Assembly: GCA_023634235.1 (NCBI GenBank)
Contig: JAMKCF010000007.1
Span: 2,646,001-2,710,000 of the forward strand
Direction of reading: 5' to 3'
Source: Pisaster brevispinus
Taxonomy: Eukaryota; Echinodermata; Asteroidea; Forcipulatida; Asteriidae
DNA: 64,000 nucleotides
Positions within the stretch are counted from its first letter, which is position 1. Every line of letters starts with the position of its first letter. The notes below the pieces were generated by a model that worked only from the letters and a program-made list of their open reading frames with translations, was not told the DNA's origin and did no database searches. The position numbers and the translations under genes were made by a program. Of this stretch, positions 43,513 through 55,385 are shown one piece after another.

Positions 43513-46500
43513 CTGAAACCAGAGAAAAAAAAACCCCACAAGCAACCCCCAAAACAGAAATCAGTACCAATATAATTACAAGAAATTGTCAGGTCAGTTT
43601 GACGCAGTGAAACGGGTCAAGCTGATTCAATAAGAGTCTGCCTCCTGGCACCCTAAGCTGGGTTCCTTCATTAAAAGCAATTAAGTATATTTGGTTTTTC
43701 GGAATCATTCGATTGTTTTAATCTTATGTAAATTAATGGAGACTATATACATTAAAACAAACCTGTGAATTCTCTTCAAAAGGTGGTAGCGTTTTTGAGA
43801 TATCGCCAAAAATCTGGAGCGATTGTCCGCGCAGGATTAACAGGAATAACAATCTATAATGTAACTTAAATACACAACCTGAGAAACATTTCAAGCACGA
43901 AACCTTTTGGACCCCTCTTTCTAAAACCACATTATTAAGAAGGGAATCGTTTCACAAATTTATATATCAACAGTTGAAGTATTTCTTACCAAGTATAGTT
44001 TTAATGGTCATTAACCTTTCGAGCATCTACCAAAGGTACCCTCCTTTTATAAAGTTTTATTATTCGCCTTTCACAAGTAGGCGAAATAAATTATGGAAAT
44101 TCCAAGAGCCACAACAAAAGAAGACGATGACGAAAAAGAATAAAAACAATCAAACTCATCTCAGGTGTCCCCATTCCCTACACTTACTTGCCAAACGCTT
44201 CTCCCTCCTCCATCGTCTGAGGTAGCTTAGCTCCCAATGTATCCGGAAGTAGAAGCGTCGAGACACCAGCCAGCAGAGCAAAACTTCCAAACACAAGAAA
44301 CGGCAACTGGAAGAAAGTGATGTCGCCGAGGTAGAGGACATACGGCGAGGCGATGGAGCCAATACGCGATACGAAGGAGCCCATTCCTACGCCCACATTC
44401 CTGGTACATTTCAAGGGGAGGTGACATTTGTTATGAAGGTGGCTTCATATATCGTTTTGGGGATTGACATTAAAGATAAAATATAAGTCACCTAGGAAAG
44501 TTTCAGCTGTAACAGTGTCTGAACTCCATGAGAAAACAGCAAAAAACTGTCAAGGTATTTTCATCCAGAAGGTCGAATCCAACCCATCTCCGGCCGCAGG
44601 CGTTCACAATTACAAACGGGCATCATGGAAATTTGATTCTCCAAAACTTGCTTCGAGGTGAGTTTTGGAGATTCAGATTTGTCGACACACTTCTTTTGAT
44701 TTATCATCAACGAGGGCATTTCAGAGTCGAACAAAATAATTGTACAAAATACTTACCACCATTTCCGGCTTTAGAACAAGCAGATAGAAAGTGCACACAT
44801 TTGTTATCATTATTTTAAAATATTAATTTAATTTTTTAAAATTTTATTTAAAAATTTTTTTTTCGGGGGTGGGGGAGGGGTATTATTACCGAAGTGACCC
44901 AACATTTATATAAAAACTCTAAAACAAAACAAGTTATTTATTCTGGGGGATCGGGTTGGCTCACCAGTGGTTTCTTTTCCTGCCTTTCACGTCTGTGTAT
45001 CCCGGTTCGAATCCCTCCTCAGACCGGAGCCTTGAATGTGTATTGAGTTTTCAGTTCCTACCAGGGCCCAGTTTCATAGAGCTGCTTATTAAGCAGAAAA
45101 TAATGCTTAACAATTTCCTGCTAAGCAGAAATGAGAAGGATACCAGTCAAAAATTGTCCTTGTAGTATGCTAGTTTGGCTGGTAACCTTATTCTGGTAAG
45201 AATGTTGTGCTTACCTACTTTTTTGTGCTTAAGCAGCCCTATGAAATTGGGCCCCCATTATGAGGGTTTTTCTCATTGAGAAACATGTGTACTGGGTTAT
45301 CAGTTCCTACTTAATGCGTGGGTTTTCCCCATTTGGCCCCCCACATTTAAAGCTAAACAATCTTCTCGTTTCCTAATCACCATCCAGTATAGACCTAATG
45401 AATATGGCGTCAAAACAGTAGGGCGCCCTCGCCCGGAGTCAAAAGCAGGTCGTTCATTGGCCAATCCTGTGCACCGCGCGTATACGTTTGTGCGTTTCGA
45501 TTGTTTCGTCACCGTTTTACCTCGAAGATGGCGGCTGGATGACGTCAATGCATAATACGGTGTATTGACACTTGCGCTGTAGGGCGTGTAATGAAATAAA
45601 TAAATAAAAAGTGATAAATTTAATTTTGTTGTTGTTGAAGATTTCTTACCTGACAGGTGTCGGAAACAGCTCAATTGCATACAGGTAAACAATTGCATAG
45701 GATCCTGAGATGCATAACTTGCCGATCATTGCGATGACTAAAGTCACTGTGGCCATTTCTGTGCAGACAACACAATACCAAGGTTTATTTTATTACATTT
45801 TATGTGAGTTTGCCCCAAACAAAGGTAGAGGCCACTCTCGGTATAAGGAGCTATACTAGAAGAAAAATATTGAAGATGAAAATAACCCATGGGAGCTGGA
45901 GGTAGGAACTGATATTCCTCTTAAAACAGTAGAGTCCAGATTAGGATGGATGGAAAATTGCAGTACATTGAATAAAGCTGTTGGATTGGCTATTTGTTCT
46001 ACAAAGGAGTTGATATTCCTCTTAAAACAGTCAAGATTGTAGGATGGAGAGAAACATGCACCGGGCAAGGAGTTCCAGAGAGATGCAGTACGTGGAATAA
46101 AGCTAATGAAGTGGCTCTTTTGAAATAAAAACATAAAACAAAAGTAAAAAATAAAATAAAATAATAAAAATGTAAATACATTAATTAGTAACTTTGGTTT
46201 CAACTCGGACAGCTTGCCTTCTGCACAATGGCAATGACATTTATCCATCAATATGTATCATATTATTAACACGTCAAAAAGACTGCTACTGTCTGCATTG
46301 GTTAGAATCTGTATAATATTCTGCCTGATTTTCTCCAAAATACAAGAAAAATACACCAGAATATCCAAACAAAAATTGTGATTTTTTTCCGAATCAAAAG
46401 AAAAACATTGTTCAGGTAACCTTGATTATTTCGGATGAATCTCTTAGTTCTACCCGAGGCACAAATTCTAACTGTTAATGTTTCACATACCTGTTGGTAT

Positions 46501-49500
46501 GGCCATGGCGCATAATAATGACACGCCCCCTATGGTCATGAATATGCAAATCAGCCACTTCCGGCCGATTCTACCCAATAGCAGCTGGCACACGATATAG
46601 GCGGGAACTTCAACAGCACCGGCGAGAAAGAACGCGAAATAAGGATCATTCCCGAGTTCCTCCGAGAAAAAGGACAGACCGTAGTAAACTAAATTGTTGC
46701 TCAACCTGGTGGTTTAAAAGGACACAGGTGTCAAGACCGGAACTCGAACCCGTTGGCAACATAACTTATGGACACAGAACTGCTGCTCCGAAAATGTTAC
46801 TTTGTTAAAATCCTGATTATAGCTTCATTGGTTTTGTATAAACTGTTGGGAAACTTAACACTTAGACTAGAAAACCTGTTAAATTTTGAATTCCAGAAAA
46901 GAACACAAAGTTCTCTTCTTAGGCAAGACACTTAACCATTGATTTGTCCTTAGGATGGGACATTTTAAGCTGTAGGTCCCGTGTACCAGGGTTGGTAGTG
47001 CACGTGTAAGAACCCAGAACACTTATCAAGGAAGAGTAGGGGTTAACCCCGGTGTTTCTGGTTCACATAGCAAACACCCTTGTTTACAGGTTTCCTCAGG
47101 CTTGCGAGCTACCCTGTGACGACGTTCATTTATAAGGCATCCTAGGTTTCATAGAGCTGCTTAAGCAGAAGATATTGATTCAAAATTTCTGCTAAGCAAA
47201 AATGAGCACGATACTAGTCACAAAAAGGCACACGCGAAAGCGCATTTTACCTGGTAACCATGCTCTTGTAAGCATATGTTTCCTGTGCTTAGCTATTTTT
47301 GTGCTTAAGCAGCTCTATGACATTGGGCCCATATCTGTTACGTAATAATGATAACCATTTATGGTCATGTTATTGTAATTTACACTGTTGAGTACACTAC
47401 TCAATACTTAGAGGGGTGGGGTTCATACTTTAGGTGGTTCCAAGCATTATCGGAAAAGAATGAGTGCCTCACCAAATGAAGTATATAAGAATAGCTTTTT
47501 TCCGCATATTGGGGTACCGTATCAAATCCAAAAAGGTGTACGTCCGATCCACTGACGACTTTACCTGTATAAAAACAACAATGCAAGACTGTATACACTC
47601 TTACAAAAAAAAATAAATAAATAAATAAATTGGTCAGAAGTGTCCCGGATTCCTGGTTGCATGGGAGCCCGTAAATTGGTTACAAAATGGGATTAACTCG
47701 GATTATCCGTCACTTTAACCCATTTTGGGGTCGTTTTGACACATATTCCGGGTCATACTAAACCACAAATGGGGCAGGCACCTTGGGATCGGAGTCCAGA
47801 TCAATATTCTGACCAGGTTTTTTTAAAGATTTGCATCAAACTTTCTAGATTCCACGATGCTGTGACGTAGGACCTGGTCAACCAGCCTCGAAAAATAACA
47901 CATATTTGGGTCCTCCTTGCTCCCCCAAAACAACGTAATAACTTTGTAAAATTTTCTTATATTTACAATTTATTCATTCCTGCCGCTTTTGTCCTATCAA
48001 CCCGCAGCAATGAAACCCATTTCAAGCACGATTGTAACAAAGGTGACAAACTTTCAAACGGAGGGTACATTAAAAAAATCGCTAGACGATAGGTCGCTAA
48101 TACACTGCAGACACTGGGGTGTTGAAATTGACAGCATGAGTGTTGTCACATATAAATACTAAACATTAATCAAAATATACACCAAAGGGTGTTAAAGTAA
48201 CACTTATTCCTACCAACACCATTACATTGGTGTTATTTTAACACCTTATGATGTTAAATTTGATTCTCTTTGGTATCTATATTATGTGACAACATCCATG
48301 GCGTCAGTTTTAACACCCAAGTTTTTGCAGTGTATGGACCCCGAAAAAAGGTGTATTTTTATCCGTCGAATGCTACTTACGATGGTAATGGTAGTAGGCA
48401 ACTTGGGAAATAATTTCGTCTGAAATGCCCCCGTCGATTAGAAATCAATTAAAGTGTGTCGATCTATTTGAATCTCCAAAGATGGCCTATTGAGGCGACT
48501 TTTGGAGATTCAAATTCCGTGGTGTCCGTTTGGGAATGCTGCGGCCAGAGATGCGGTTGGTACTTATTGTCACCTCGCTAAACGTGGATGGATTTGTTGA
48601 TCTTGATGAAAATACCATGACAGTTGCTATCCTGTTTTCTCAGCAAGTAGACAGTTTTCTGCTGAAACTTTTACAGGTGACTTTTATTGTACCTTTTCAA
48701 CTTTTGTCTATCGGTTGAAAAATAAAAAAATAAACAAATTTAAAACAACAAAAATCTGTAAACAAAAGCATAGCACTGACCTGTTCTTCAACCTTGGTTT
48801 CAACAGGTTCATCTCGGAAAACACTATCTGGTATCTCCACTCTGTTTATTTTTGCCGCCCTTCTGACGATCTTCTCTGCTTCTGCCGTCTTGCCTTTAGA
48901 CAGCAACCACCTCGGAGACTCTGGTACGATACTAGATAGAGAAAGATGGTACTTTAGACTAGGATTAATTTCATAGGCATGCAGTCTAGGTACTAGACAA
49001 TTTTCTCAGATTAAGGCCGTGTCCGAAACGGCGACTTCGGCTACAGCTACAGCAAGATCAGCGCGTCTGCCAGTGTTGAAGAATAGGCAGACGCGCGGAT
49101 CTAGCCGTAGCTGTAGCCGAAGTCGCCGTTTCGGACACGGCCTAAACTAGGGCCGGTGTCATTGGGGTGCACCCCACTAAATAGGGAGAAAACCTCATTA
49201 GTATTTTGTAGGCCCTCAATTTATTAAATATTATACAGATTTGAGAGCTTACTAAAAGGGGTACAGTGTTACAAGTTTGCTAAATTGTGGCCTTGGGGTT
49301 GTTGACTTCCAACTTGAGGCATTTTTGGATGACACAAGCCCTGAAAAATGGTCCAATTTGCCGAAAGGAGTTGGGACATTTTTAAATTTAGAATTATGGT
49401 CAGACGCTTGGAAACTTACATCGTTGTAGGGTTGCTTTTAATTGGAGGGAGAACAACTCGACGGGCATTGGGTCTCCTCGTATCAAATTGAGCAGAGAAC

Positions 49501-52500
49501 AAAAGTTCAAGAGTCAATGAATACTTTTCCATTTACAGTAAAAAAGCTGTGAGACCTTTAAGTATTTATTGATTTATTTATGGTTGTTGAATTCTTAAAC
49601 AACTTTCCTGGTCGGCCTGACCCAGAGATTGGTCAGGCCCCCTGGAACCCGGAACCTTGGTCAATTCTGACCCGGGAGTCTTTAAGAGTAGTGAAACTTC
49701 GAATAACGGGCAGGTCAAAATGTTAAGGAGAGAGCACTTAAGATATGTACAGTGACATTGAACGCAGAATGGTTATAGCACACAACTTACAAATAGTAGG
49801 CTAGAAAGATAACAGGTGGGATGGATATCGCCAACTCAATGGTGTGCCAATCCCGTAGTCTCCATGCTATCAACGCCATAGACATGTACCCGATGCTGTA
49901 AAAGTACTCGATGACAATGCCGGCAGTAGCTCGCTGGCTCTTGCCTACCATCTCAGTGGCTGGAAAAGAGACAAGCTCGGTATTAAATGGGGGGTAAAGC
50001 AGACATTGTGAAAACTCCCGGGTCAGAATAACACATGCAGAGAGAGGGAGGGTTGACCTGAAATCTGCGTCAATACTGACCAGAAACTGACGCAAAATTC
50101 GAGTCAACACCTCTTTTTAAACTAGTTTCTGGGTCCGCCTATATTTAACGACAATTTGTATTTGGATAACCTGAATTTAATTGAATATGTGTTTCATGGA
50201 CAAAGAATCATGATGTACATTATAAAATCCACTGCTTTAAATTGTGTACTATTGATGGAAAAAACAGTTACCTATTACAATGGCAACCACAAAAGTTCCA
50301 GAAGCAGATACGCCGAGAAAGAATTGCATGACGCAGAAAAGAGTAAAGGAGTGTACAAAGGATGCCCCGGTTCCAACACCAACCTGGTGGGAAAAAAAAA
50401 AGTAATAAACCACAAGGAAAACTGACTGGGTAAATGTTTTAATGATATGGGGTTGAAGAAAGACAAGGTGACTAGAGCGGAACTTGAACCAACGATCTCC
50501 GGATTAACATGCAGCGCTCTACCAACTGAGCTATTTAGCCTCTCATAAGGTGATCTCCTGGCTGCCACTTCCAAAGGTTGTATCGTAAACTTGGGTGTGA
50601 CCCCTGGCTTTATGGCAGCTGATCTGGTTAAATGGCTTCTGATTGGCGACCAAAAGAGATCAGCTCGACGGACCTCAGATGCCATGCGGTAGAGTGAGCA
50701 AGCGAGTGAGTTTTCAAAAGCCATAGTTTAGACTCGGGCTTTGTTTGATGCTATCCATTTTGAAAGGCTCGAGAAGAGGGCACGTGGCTCCAAGCTAAAG
50801 CCTGTCACCAGTGTTTACTATAATGCCCGCTGTCTGATTAATTCATAGGATAGGTTCCTAGATTGGTAAATACTCCAAAACTTCATGACCAAGACAACTT
50901 ACTTGGTGAGAAGCATTGCAGCTGTTGATTGATAGTTATAAACTATTTAAAAAAAGATTCTCTTCAAAGTATACATGGTTTGGATGATTTTCCACCTCAA
51001 AAACACATGAATCTGAGAACCGTTTCTCAGATTTCTAAAGGCTGGTATCCGTTTGCGATTGGTGCGGCCAGAGATGCGGTTGGTACCCACTGCGACCGCA
51101 CTAAACTTGGATGGATTGGACGTTCTTGTGAAAATACCGTGACATTTTTTCGTCTTCTGTTTTCTCAGCCAGGAGACACAGTATTTAGATTAAACTTTTG
51201 CATGTGACTTGTTGTATCTTTCTTGAGCACTTAGACTATAAAAATCAACATTGCGTTGAAAAAAACCCAATCAATGACCCCTATCTTTAGTTACACTTAC
51301 CATAATGAGTAAAGCGAGTATAAACGCTTTCTTCCTTCCAGCGAAATCTGCGAGTTGCCCGCAGACCATAGATCCCACCATCTTACCAGCTAGCACCAAG
51401 CTCTTTGAAAGCTGACGTTGGGCGTCATTCTCACACACCAGGTCAAACTGGCAAAATGAAAAAAGTACTGATAATGTCAGATTTGAAAAATTGCATGGCA
51501 GAGTTGGATATTTACTTACTAAAAGAAAATCTTATCGGAAGAAGCCTGGAAATTTTGTAACATTATTTTCAAACAGGTAGCTACTTCAGCGATTTTTTTT
51601 TACGGGAATGCTATTTAAGCTTGTTTTAAATGTGTATGTTTATCATTTGAATACGACTTCGATATCTATGTACACTTATAATTTTTTAGTAACTAATCCA
51701 TAACAAATGTAGGCCCCTACCTCAAGGTTTGGAAAAATAGAAACACTTCTGCCGTTGATGGCGTGCGTTAAAATAAAAATACTTTTACGTCATGCGTGGT
51801 AGTTTGCTTTGTTACACCTCCAAGCTCCAACAAAAGCGGCTAGACAAAATGGAGCTCCCGAAATTTGACGTAACATGAGTTATGACGTAACAGGGCTTTT
51901 CGCTAATCTTTCTGAAAAGCACTGGAGAAGGGTATTCAAAATGAGTGTTTTTTTTTTTCGAAATTAAAATCTGTTTAATGTCATGTGCTTTTAACTTCCT
52001 TATTGATTGAAACATTTTGAAAATTAATTTCAGCAGAGATCACTTGTTGACGTTTTCGTTCAAGTAGGTCTTTAAGCAGTTTTCATTATAAGAAAAACAA
52101 TGCGGGAACAACCATGTATTTCGGGATAAGAATTAGCACTGAGAAGAATTGGTGTGGTCTCGACGTTTTGAACAGTATACTCTGTTCGTCTTCAGGAGAA
52201 AGTTTCTCTACATGACTTGATGCATCTTAAAGTGGCATCAAGAGGCCATCTTTTGCGGGCTACTGGGTACCATACTTGAGCACTGTGTAGAAAGGATCGA
52301 CCACGTGACTAATAATTAAATACCCAATATATATGGCAATTTCAAAGTCATACTTCCGGGGAGGGGGTCTTTTGTCAATCATGACCAGAAAAAAGGGTTT
52401 GTGACGTAAAATTCACCGACCAAAACAATTTCCGAGACCTACGCGAAAACGTGTCGGTAACCATCAGACCCGTGGTTGAACCGAACACACGAAAATGCCT

Positions 52501-54592
52501 TAAAGGGAAGGGATAGTAGAAACCAAATGAGGAAAGCCCACAATGTCGCTTTACATTAAAGACGTGACTGTGGTGACAAAACAATGAACAAGAACTTGTG
52601 TGCACGGCGCCATGTACAAAATACACCGTGGAATAGGTCATGAATTAGTGGAGAGAGTTATCTGACCTTTAATTTGAACTGTCAGCAAGTTGCCCGACAT
52701 GCACTGTGGACTTTGGACGTAATCGGAGCTTGATTGTCAAACTGCGTATCTAATTGCATGTTTGTACAGAGCAGTGATAAAATAATCCACCGAGGATAAC
52801 TTGCAACCTCGTTCCCAGAGGTGTACGATCTCCGCGCGCCATTTTCCTCTTAGAAGGCCTTTTCTCGATCATAACCCCTGGAAAGCGTTTTGGCGACACC
52901 GGCCAGAAACCGTACGTTTAACCCAAAAGTGTAAATAAATAACCAAATCAATCAGTAAACAAATAAAATTGTAAAAAAGTATAGTTCCCAGCAAAACATC
53001 ACTCCGCAATGTCTACCCTGTAATTGCACTTTATGCATTATGCACTTAATGCAAACACAATAACGTTGCACAGTATGTTCGTATAATATACGTTTTTACA
53101 GGGGTTTTTTTTCAGTAAAAATGCTGAACAGCGGATGTGTGTTTTTCAAACTGTAATAGTTTCACAAGCGGGTGTTTTCCCTACATCGTACATATATTAT
53201 TGTAAGCTTTAGCCTATGCAGGGTCTGATTTCGTTAATTCTTCGTGAGTCCGGGATTGGCAGGAATCCGATTTTAAAACTTTATTGTTACAATGATTTAC
53301 ATGGCTGTAGTTAGTGTAGTCCGTTTGTGGTAACACGTCATGTTTAATTTCCTACCCATGGTTTATACTTCACAACGGCAGGATATTTTCTTATAGAACT
53401 AAGTATGATTCTCCAGAATTCCGACATGTACTCTGTGCCGGTCGAATAAAAAGAAAGACAAGTTCTTGAAATAAACAAATCTAAACACAGCAAAGTAAAT
53501 ATACACACAAGGTAATACCGCAGACTGAATTATTGATAACCCATCCCACAATGCTTCAAAACCCATAGACAATGCTGTCATTAAATATTAACGAACCAGA
53601 ACTAAACATCTAAATGACCATGTTATATTTTATTGTCTTTTAATGTTTAAAACGAGCCGCAATCCTTAACAACACAAACACCGCGAGGTCATTAAACGCG
53701 TCACGTGCAAACCGTATGATTCACAAAGGTGTTTTCGTTAGAGCTGCCAGGGGTAGATCCAGGGTTTCAAATTGCGATTTATTTACTTATACGATATATT
53801 GGAACGATAAGAAACGTTAATGAGTTTGGGAACTTATTACATTGGTTGCAGAGTTTCCAGCCGGTGCAGAAACCAAAGATCAATTTCTCCTGAGAATGCC
53901 GGTATTAATTTAAAGGTTACACACCAATGTTCAAACCTCCCCTGTGTTAACATGACCTACGAATGAACGATCTCAATCCTAGTTCTAACATAACCCCAAC
54001 CACATCACCTTTACCCTCCTAGCGTGTAGATCACGAGGGGTTATTGGAACACACAGCAGCCACCGATTCTAGCTGAGAAGGAACACGTAAAAAAAAAACA
54101 CCCCAAAACTACAATAAACAGCTTTAACTCAGCAGTTTTGTTTTCCAGGAAAAATACGAGGGCATTTTAAAACTATACATGTTCAATATGACCGAGTTTG
54201 TTGTTTATCAATCTTACCTCTGTTACCGCAGTCTTATCGTAGAAGGTCGAGTCGTACACCCATCCCATATCACATGGAATAGCCTCCCGTGGTTCTTCCG
54301 GGCTACACTCTACACCACCAGGACCGATGGAAATGTTGTACCGTCTACAGCTGTCCCAGCTCCCGTCATCACTCCTCGGCACTGCGCACGACATCACCGC
54401 CTGGTGAGCCTCGGATGTATTGTAGGTGTACCCATCGTAGAGGCTACAATGATGGTCTGGTGAGGCACTGAGGAAGGTGTTACCGAGGCTATGCCAGGCA
54501 CAGGGGACGGCCAGGAGGCAAAGCGTGAAGTAAACCACTTTCTGGTATCGACCAAAATCACCCAAGTATTTCAGAGCTTCATCAAATTGCAT
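43362..54592 (-). CDS. SLC22-type organic ion transporter B (MFS)
   Basis: Ten exons give 577 residues: 54592-54218, 51447-51301, 50383-50272, 49959-49791, 48931-48781, 47564-47473, 46705-46491, 45758-45650, 44400-44188 and 43512-43362. Intron positions and phases equal those of gene A; exons 5, 6 and 10 differ in length (+2, -3, +4 codons). The same SLC22 marks are present: [53 protein letters not shown]. It is a 12-TM plasma-membrane carrier of organic ions by family; the substrate is unknown. No frameshift or lost splice site was seen, so both copies look functional. The divergence is strongest in exon 2 (TM2), the central loop and the acidic C-terminal tail. Confidence 0.94.
44188..44400 (-). 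CDS. SLC22-like B, exon 9
   Basis: Residues 458-527, encoding the same 70 amino acids as gene A exon 9. Introns on both sides are unrelated between A and B right up to the splice sites. Confidence 0.95.
44945..45060 (+). repeat. tRNA-like fragment
   Basis: 'ggttggctcaccagtggttt' and 'tcccggttcgaatccctcc' resemble D and T arms. The anticodon part is not convincing, so it is a SINE head rather than a gene. Confidence 0.5.
45064..45254. mobile_element. TGCTTAAGCAG MITE, complete
   Basis: Inverted ends 'gggcccagtttcatagagc' and 'gccctatgaaattgggccc'. It lies in intron 8 of gene B. Confidence 0.9.
45525..45547 (+). promoter_or_regulatory. YY1-like plus CRE-like motif pair inside intron 8 of gene B
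   Basis: AAGATGGCGGC (45525-45535) is followed five bases later by a full CRE palindrome TGACGTCA (45540-45547). The pair is typical of housekeeping promoters, but no exon was found nearby on either strand. Confidence 0.3.
45650..45758 (-). CDS. SLC22-like B, exon 8
   Basis: Residues 422-456 ([20 protein letters not shown] ...), between acceptor 'ttgtctgcacag' and donor TCAG|gtaaga. Confidence 0.93.
45856..46130 (-). pseudogene. LINE C-terminal remnant
   Basis: The reverse frame reads [17 protein letters not shown], then [16 protein letters not shown], the end of a LINE reverse-transcriptase ORF. Part of it is duplicated nearby (the 'gatattcctcttaaaacagt' word occurs at 45911 and 46011). 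The same family is at 7790-8180. Confidence 0.8.
46491..46705 (-). CDS. SLC22-like B, exon 7
   Basis: Residues 350-420 ([18 protein letters not shown] ... GRIGRKWLI), between acceptor 'aaccaccag' and donor ACAG|gtatgt. Confidence 0.95.
46918..47143 (+). repeat. tRNA-Leu-like SINE, body fragment
   Basis: It contains 'ggcaagacacttaaccatt', 'ggatgggaca', 'aacccagaacacttatc' and 'gggttaaccccggtgtttct'. The head is lost; an antisense B-box piece ('aactcgaaccc') lies at 46741. Confidence 0.65.
47144..47330. mobile_element. TGCTTAAGCAG MITE
   Basis: Left end 'tttcatagagctgcttaagc', right end 'gcagctctatgacattgggc'. It abuts the SINE fragment, in intron 6 of gene B. Confidence 0.85.
47473..47564 (-). 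CDS. SLC22-like B, exon 6
   Basis: Residues 319-348 ([18 protein letters not shown]), between acceptor 'tttttatacag' and donor ATTTG|gtgagg. It is nine bases shorter than in gene A. Confidence 0.92.
48101..48334. mobile_element. MITE with TIR 'tacactgcagacactggggt', complete
   Basis: Left 'tacactgcagacactggggt', right 'taacacccaagtttttgcag' plus 'tgta'. The TIRs end in TA, so a TA target-site duplication is possible. The interior has inverted 'gggtgttaaagtaacac' words. Confidence 0.8.
48380..48700 (+). mobile_element. Partial MITE of the 'ggtagggtcatagattggt' family
   Basis: It shares 'gaatgctgcggccagagatg', 'gttttctcagcaagtagaca' and 'gtgacttttattgtacc' with the family. It lies in intron 5 of gene B, opposite in orientation to the copy in intron 5 of gene A. 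Confidence 0.65.
48781..48931 (-). CDS. SLC22-like B, exon 5
   Basis: Residues 269-318 ([20 protein letters not shown] ...), between acceptor 'ttctctatctag' and donor ACAG|gtcagt. Two codons longer than in gene A. Confidence 0.94.
49015..49142. mobile_element. 128 bp Harbinger-like MITE, TSD TAA
   Basis: Arms of about 57 bp ('ggccgtgtccgaaacggcga' ... mirrored at the right end) are almost perfect inverted repeats around a ~13-base loop. The element is flanked by TAA on both sides (49012-49014 and 49143-49145), fitting the TWA target of PIF/Harbinger transposons. Confidence 0.88.
49160..49580 (+). mobile_element. Dispersed element 'ggggtgcaccc', right end lost
   Basis: Left end 'ttggggtgcaccccactaaa' followed by 'tgtaggccctcaa', 'atttgagagctt', 'catttttggatgacac' and 'aaaagctgtgagacctttaa', in the same order as 32030-32712. 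It lies in intron 4 of gene B. Confidence 0.75.
49791..49959 (-). CDS. SLC22-like B, exon 4
   Basis: Residues 213-267 ([20 protein letters not shown] ...), between acceptor 'tctcttttccag' and donor TATTT|gtaagt. Confidence 0.94.
50272..50383 (-). CDS. SLC22-like B, exon 3
   Basis: Residues 175-211 ([20 protein letters not shown] ...), between acceptor 'tttcccaccag' and donor ATAG|gtaact. Confidence 0.93.
50440..50650 (-). repeat. tRNA-derived SINE (family 2)
   Basis: In reverse: 'ctcagttggtagagcgctg' (A box region) and 'ttggttcaagttccgctcta' (B box). The body 'gtgacccctggctttatgg' follows. It is the best-preserved head of this family in the window. Confidence 0.75.
50849..51287 (+). mobile_element. 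MITE with TIR 'ggtagggtcatagattggt' family, complete
   Basis: Left end 'ggataggttcctagattggt', right end 'aatcaatgacccctatcttt'. The interior matches 6209-6650 along its length ('cttctgttttctcagccag', 'ttgcatgtgactt'). It ends eight bases before the donor of exon 2 of gene B. Confidence 0.8.
51301..51447 (-). CDS. SLC22-like B, exon 2
   Basis: Residues 126-174 ([20 protein letters not shown] ...), with MFS motif [11 protein letters not shown], between acceptor 'cattttgccag' and donor TATG|gtaagt. Confidence 0.94.
51448..54217. other. Intron 1 of gene B; nothing recognised
   Basis: 2.8 kb without a convincing exon or RNA. A short stretch at 52130-52200 ('cgtcttcaggagaaagtttc') recalls one arm of the foldback element at 3364-3592. 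Confidence 0.5.
54218..54592 (-). CDS. SLC22-like B, exon 1 (start codon)
   Basis: Residues 1-125. ATG at 54592 and donor GAG|gtaaga. Open frames on the plus strand here are shadows of the coding strand. Confidence 0.96.
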
Positions 54593-55189
54593 GGTTGCAA
54601 AATGTCAGAGCCACATGAAACAGATACACGCACCGTGTAGGTTTTGCATCGAAACCCGTCGAAAGATTCCAGAAACGGCCTTGTAGTGCCAACTTTACGT
54701 GGCCCAAGAGCTCAGTTGGTTTAATGACAGTTAGGCCATACTTTGTATCTGTCTTTACAATCACACATCAAAATACATTGACTCATTGATCACGTGCCGT
54801 ACATGTGTTTCTACGGAGGCCGAATTTGAAGTCAATGATGGTTTTTTTGGGAACCTTTATCTGGCGACCGACACTTAAAATCTTTCAGCCGCCATCTAGT
54901 GGCTGCCACATAAAGTTTGGAAATGCAAAGCTTTCAAATCTCAAAAAAATATTAGACATGGGGAAAAAAAACACTTTTGACATTACAGTATGGAAGTTAA
55001 GTTTCAGTTACAGTTTCTCCCATATCAAAGTAACATATTCAAATAAACTATTTAGCTTTGACCAATACAAATAAATGAATTAAAAAGTACTAAAACAACA
55101 AAGCGAGACATTAGTGATAAATACAATCCCCAGTGTGGCCTAAAACAAAGTTGTAAAGTAAAAAGTAAAAGTAAGACAAATTTGGCATA
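54593..55189. other. 5' flank of transporter B; nothing recognised
   Basis: It should contain the promoter of gene B. No TATA box or clear initiator could be assigned. No upstream non-coding exon was identifiable. Confidence 0.45.
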
Positions 55190-55385
55190 CAATTAAAAGA
55201 GGAACAGGTGTGTTTTCAAAGCCCTCTTGAAGTCAACGATAGTTTCTGAAAGTCGAATTTGTTCAGGAAGATTGATCCCAGCATTTGGTGTTGCAAATGA
55301 AAGAGACCTATCTCCATAGCTGGATGATGATACACGGGAGGCAACTGGTTCGTTTACGTATCGATCAACAATCCCTCGAGGCATC
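55190..55385 (-). pseudogene. LINE C-terminal remnant
   Basis: The reverse frame reads SSSYGDRSLSFATPNAGINL, then FKRALKTHLFLF, the degraded end of a CR1/L2-type ORF2 in which the usual LWN word is lost. Confidence 0.65.
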
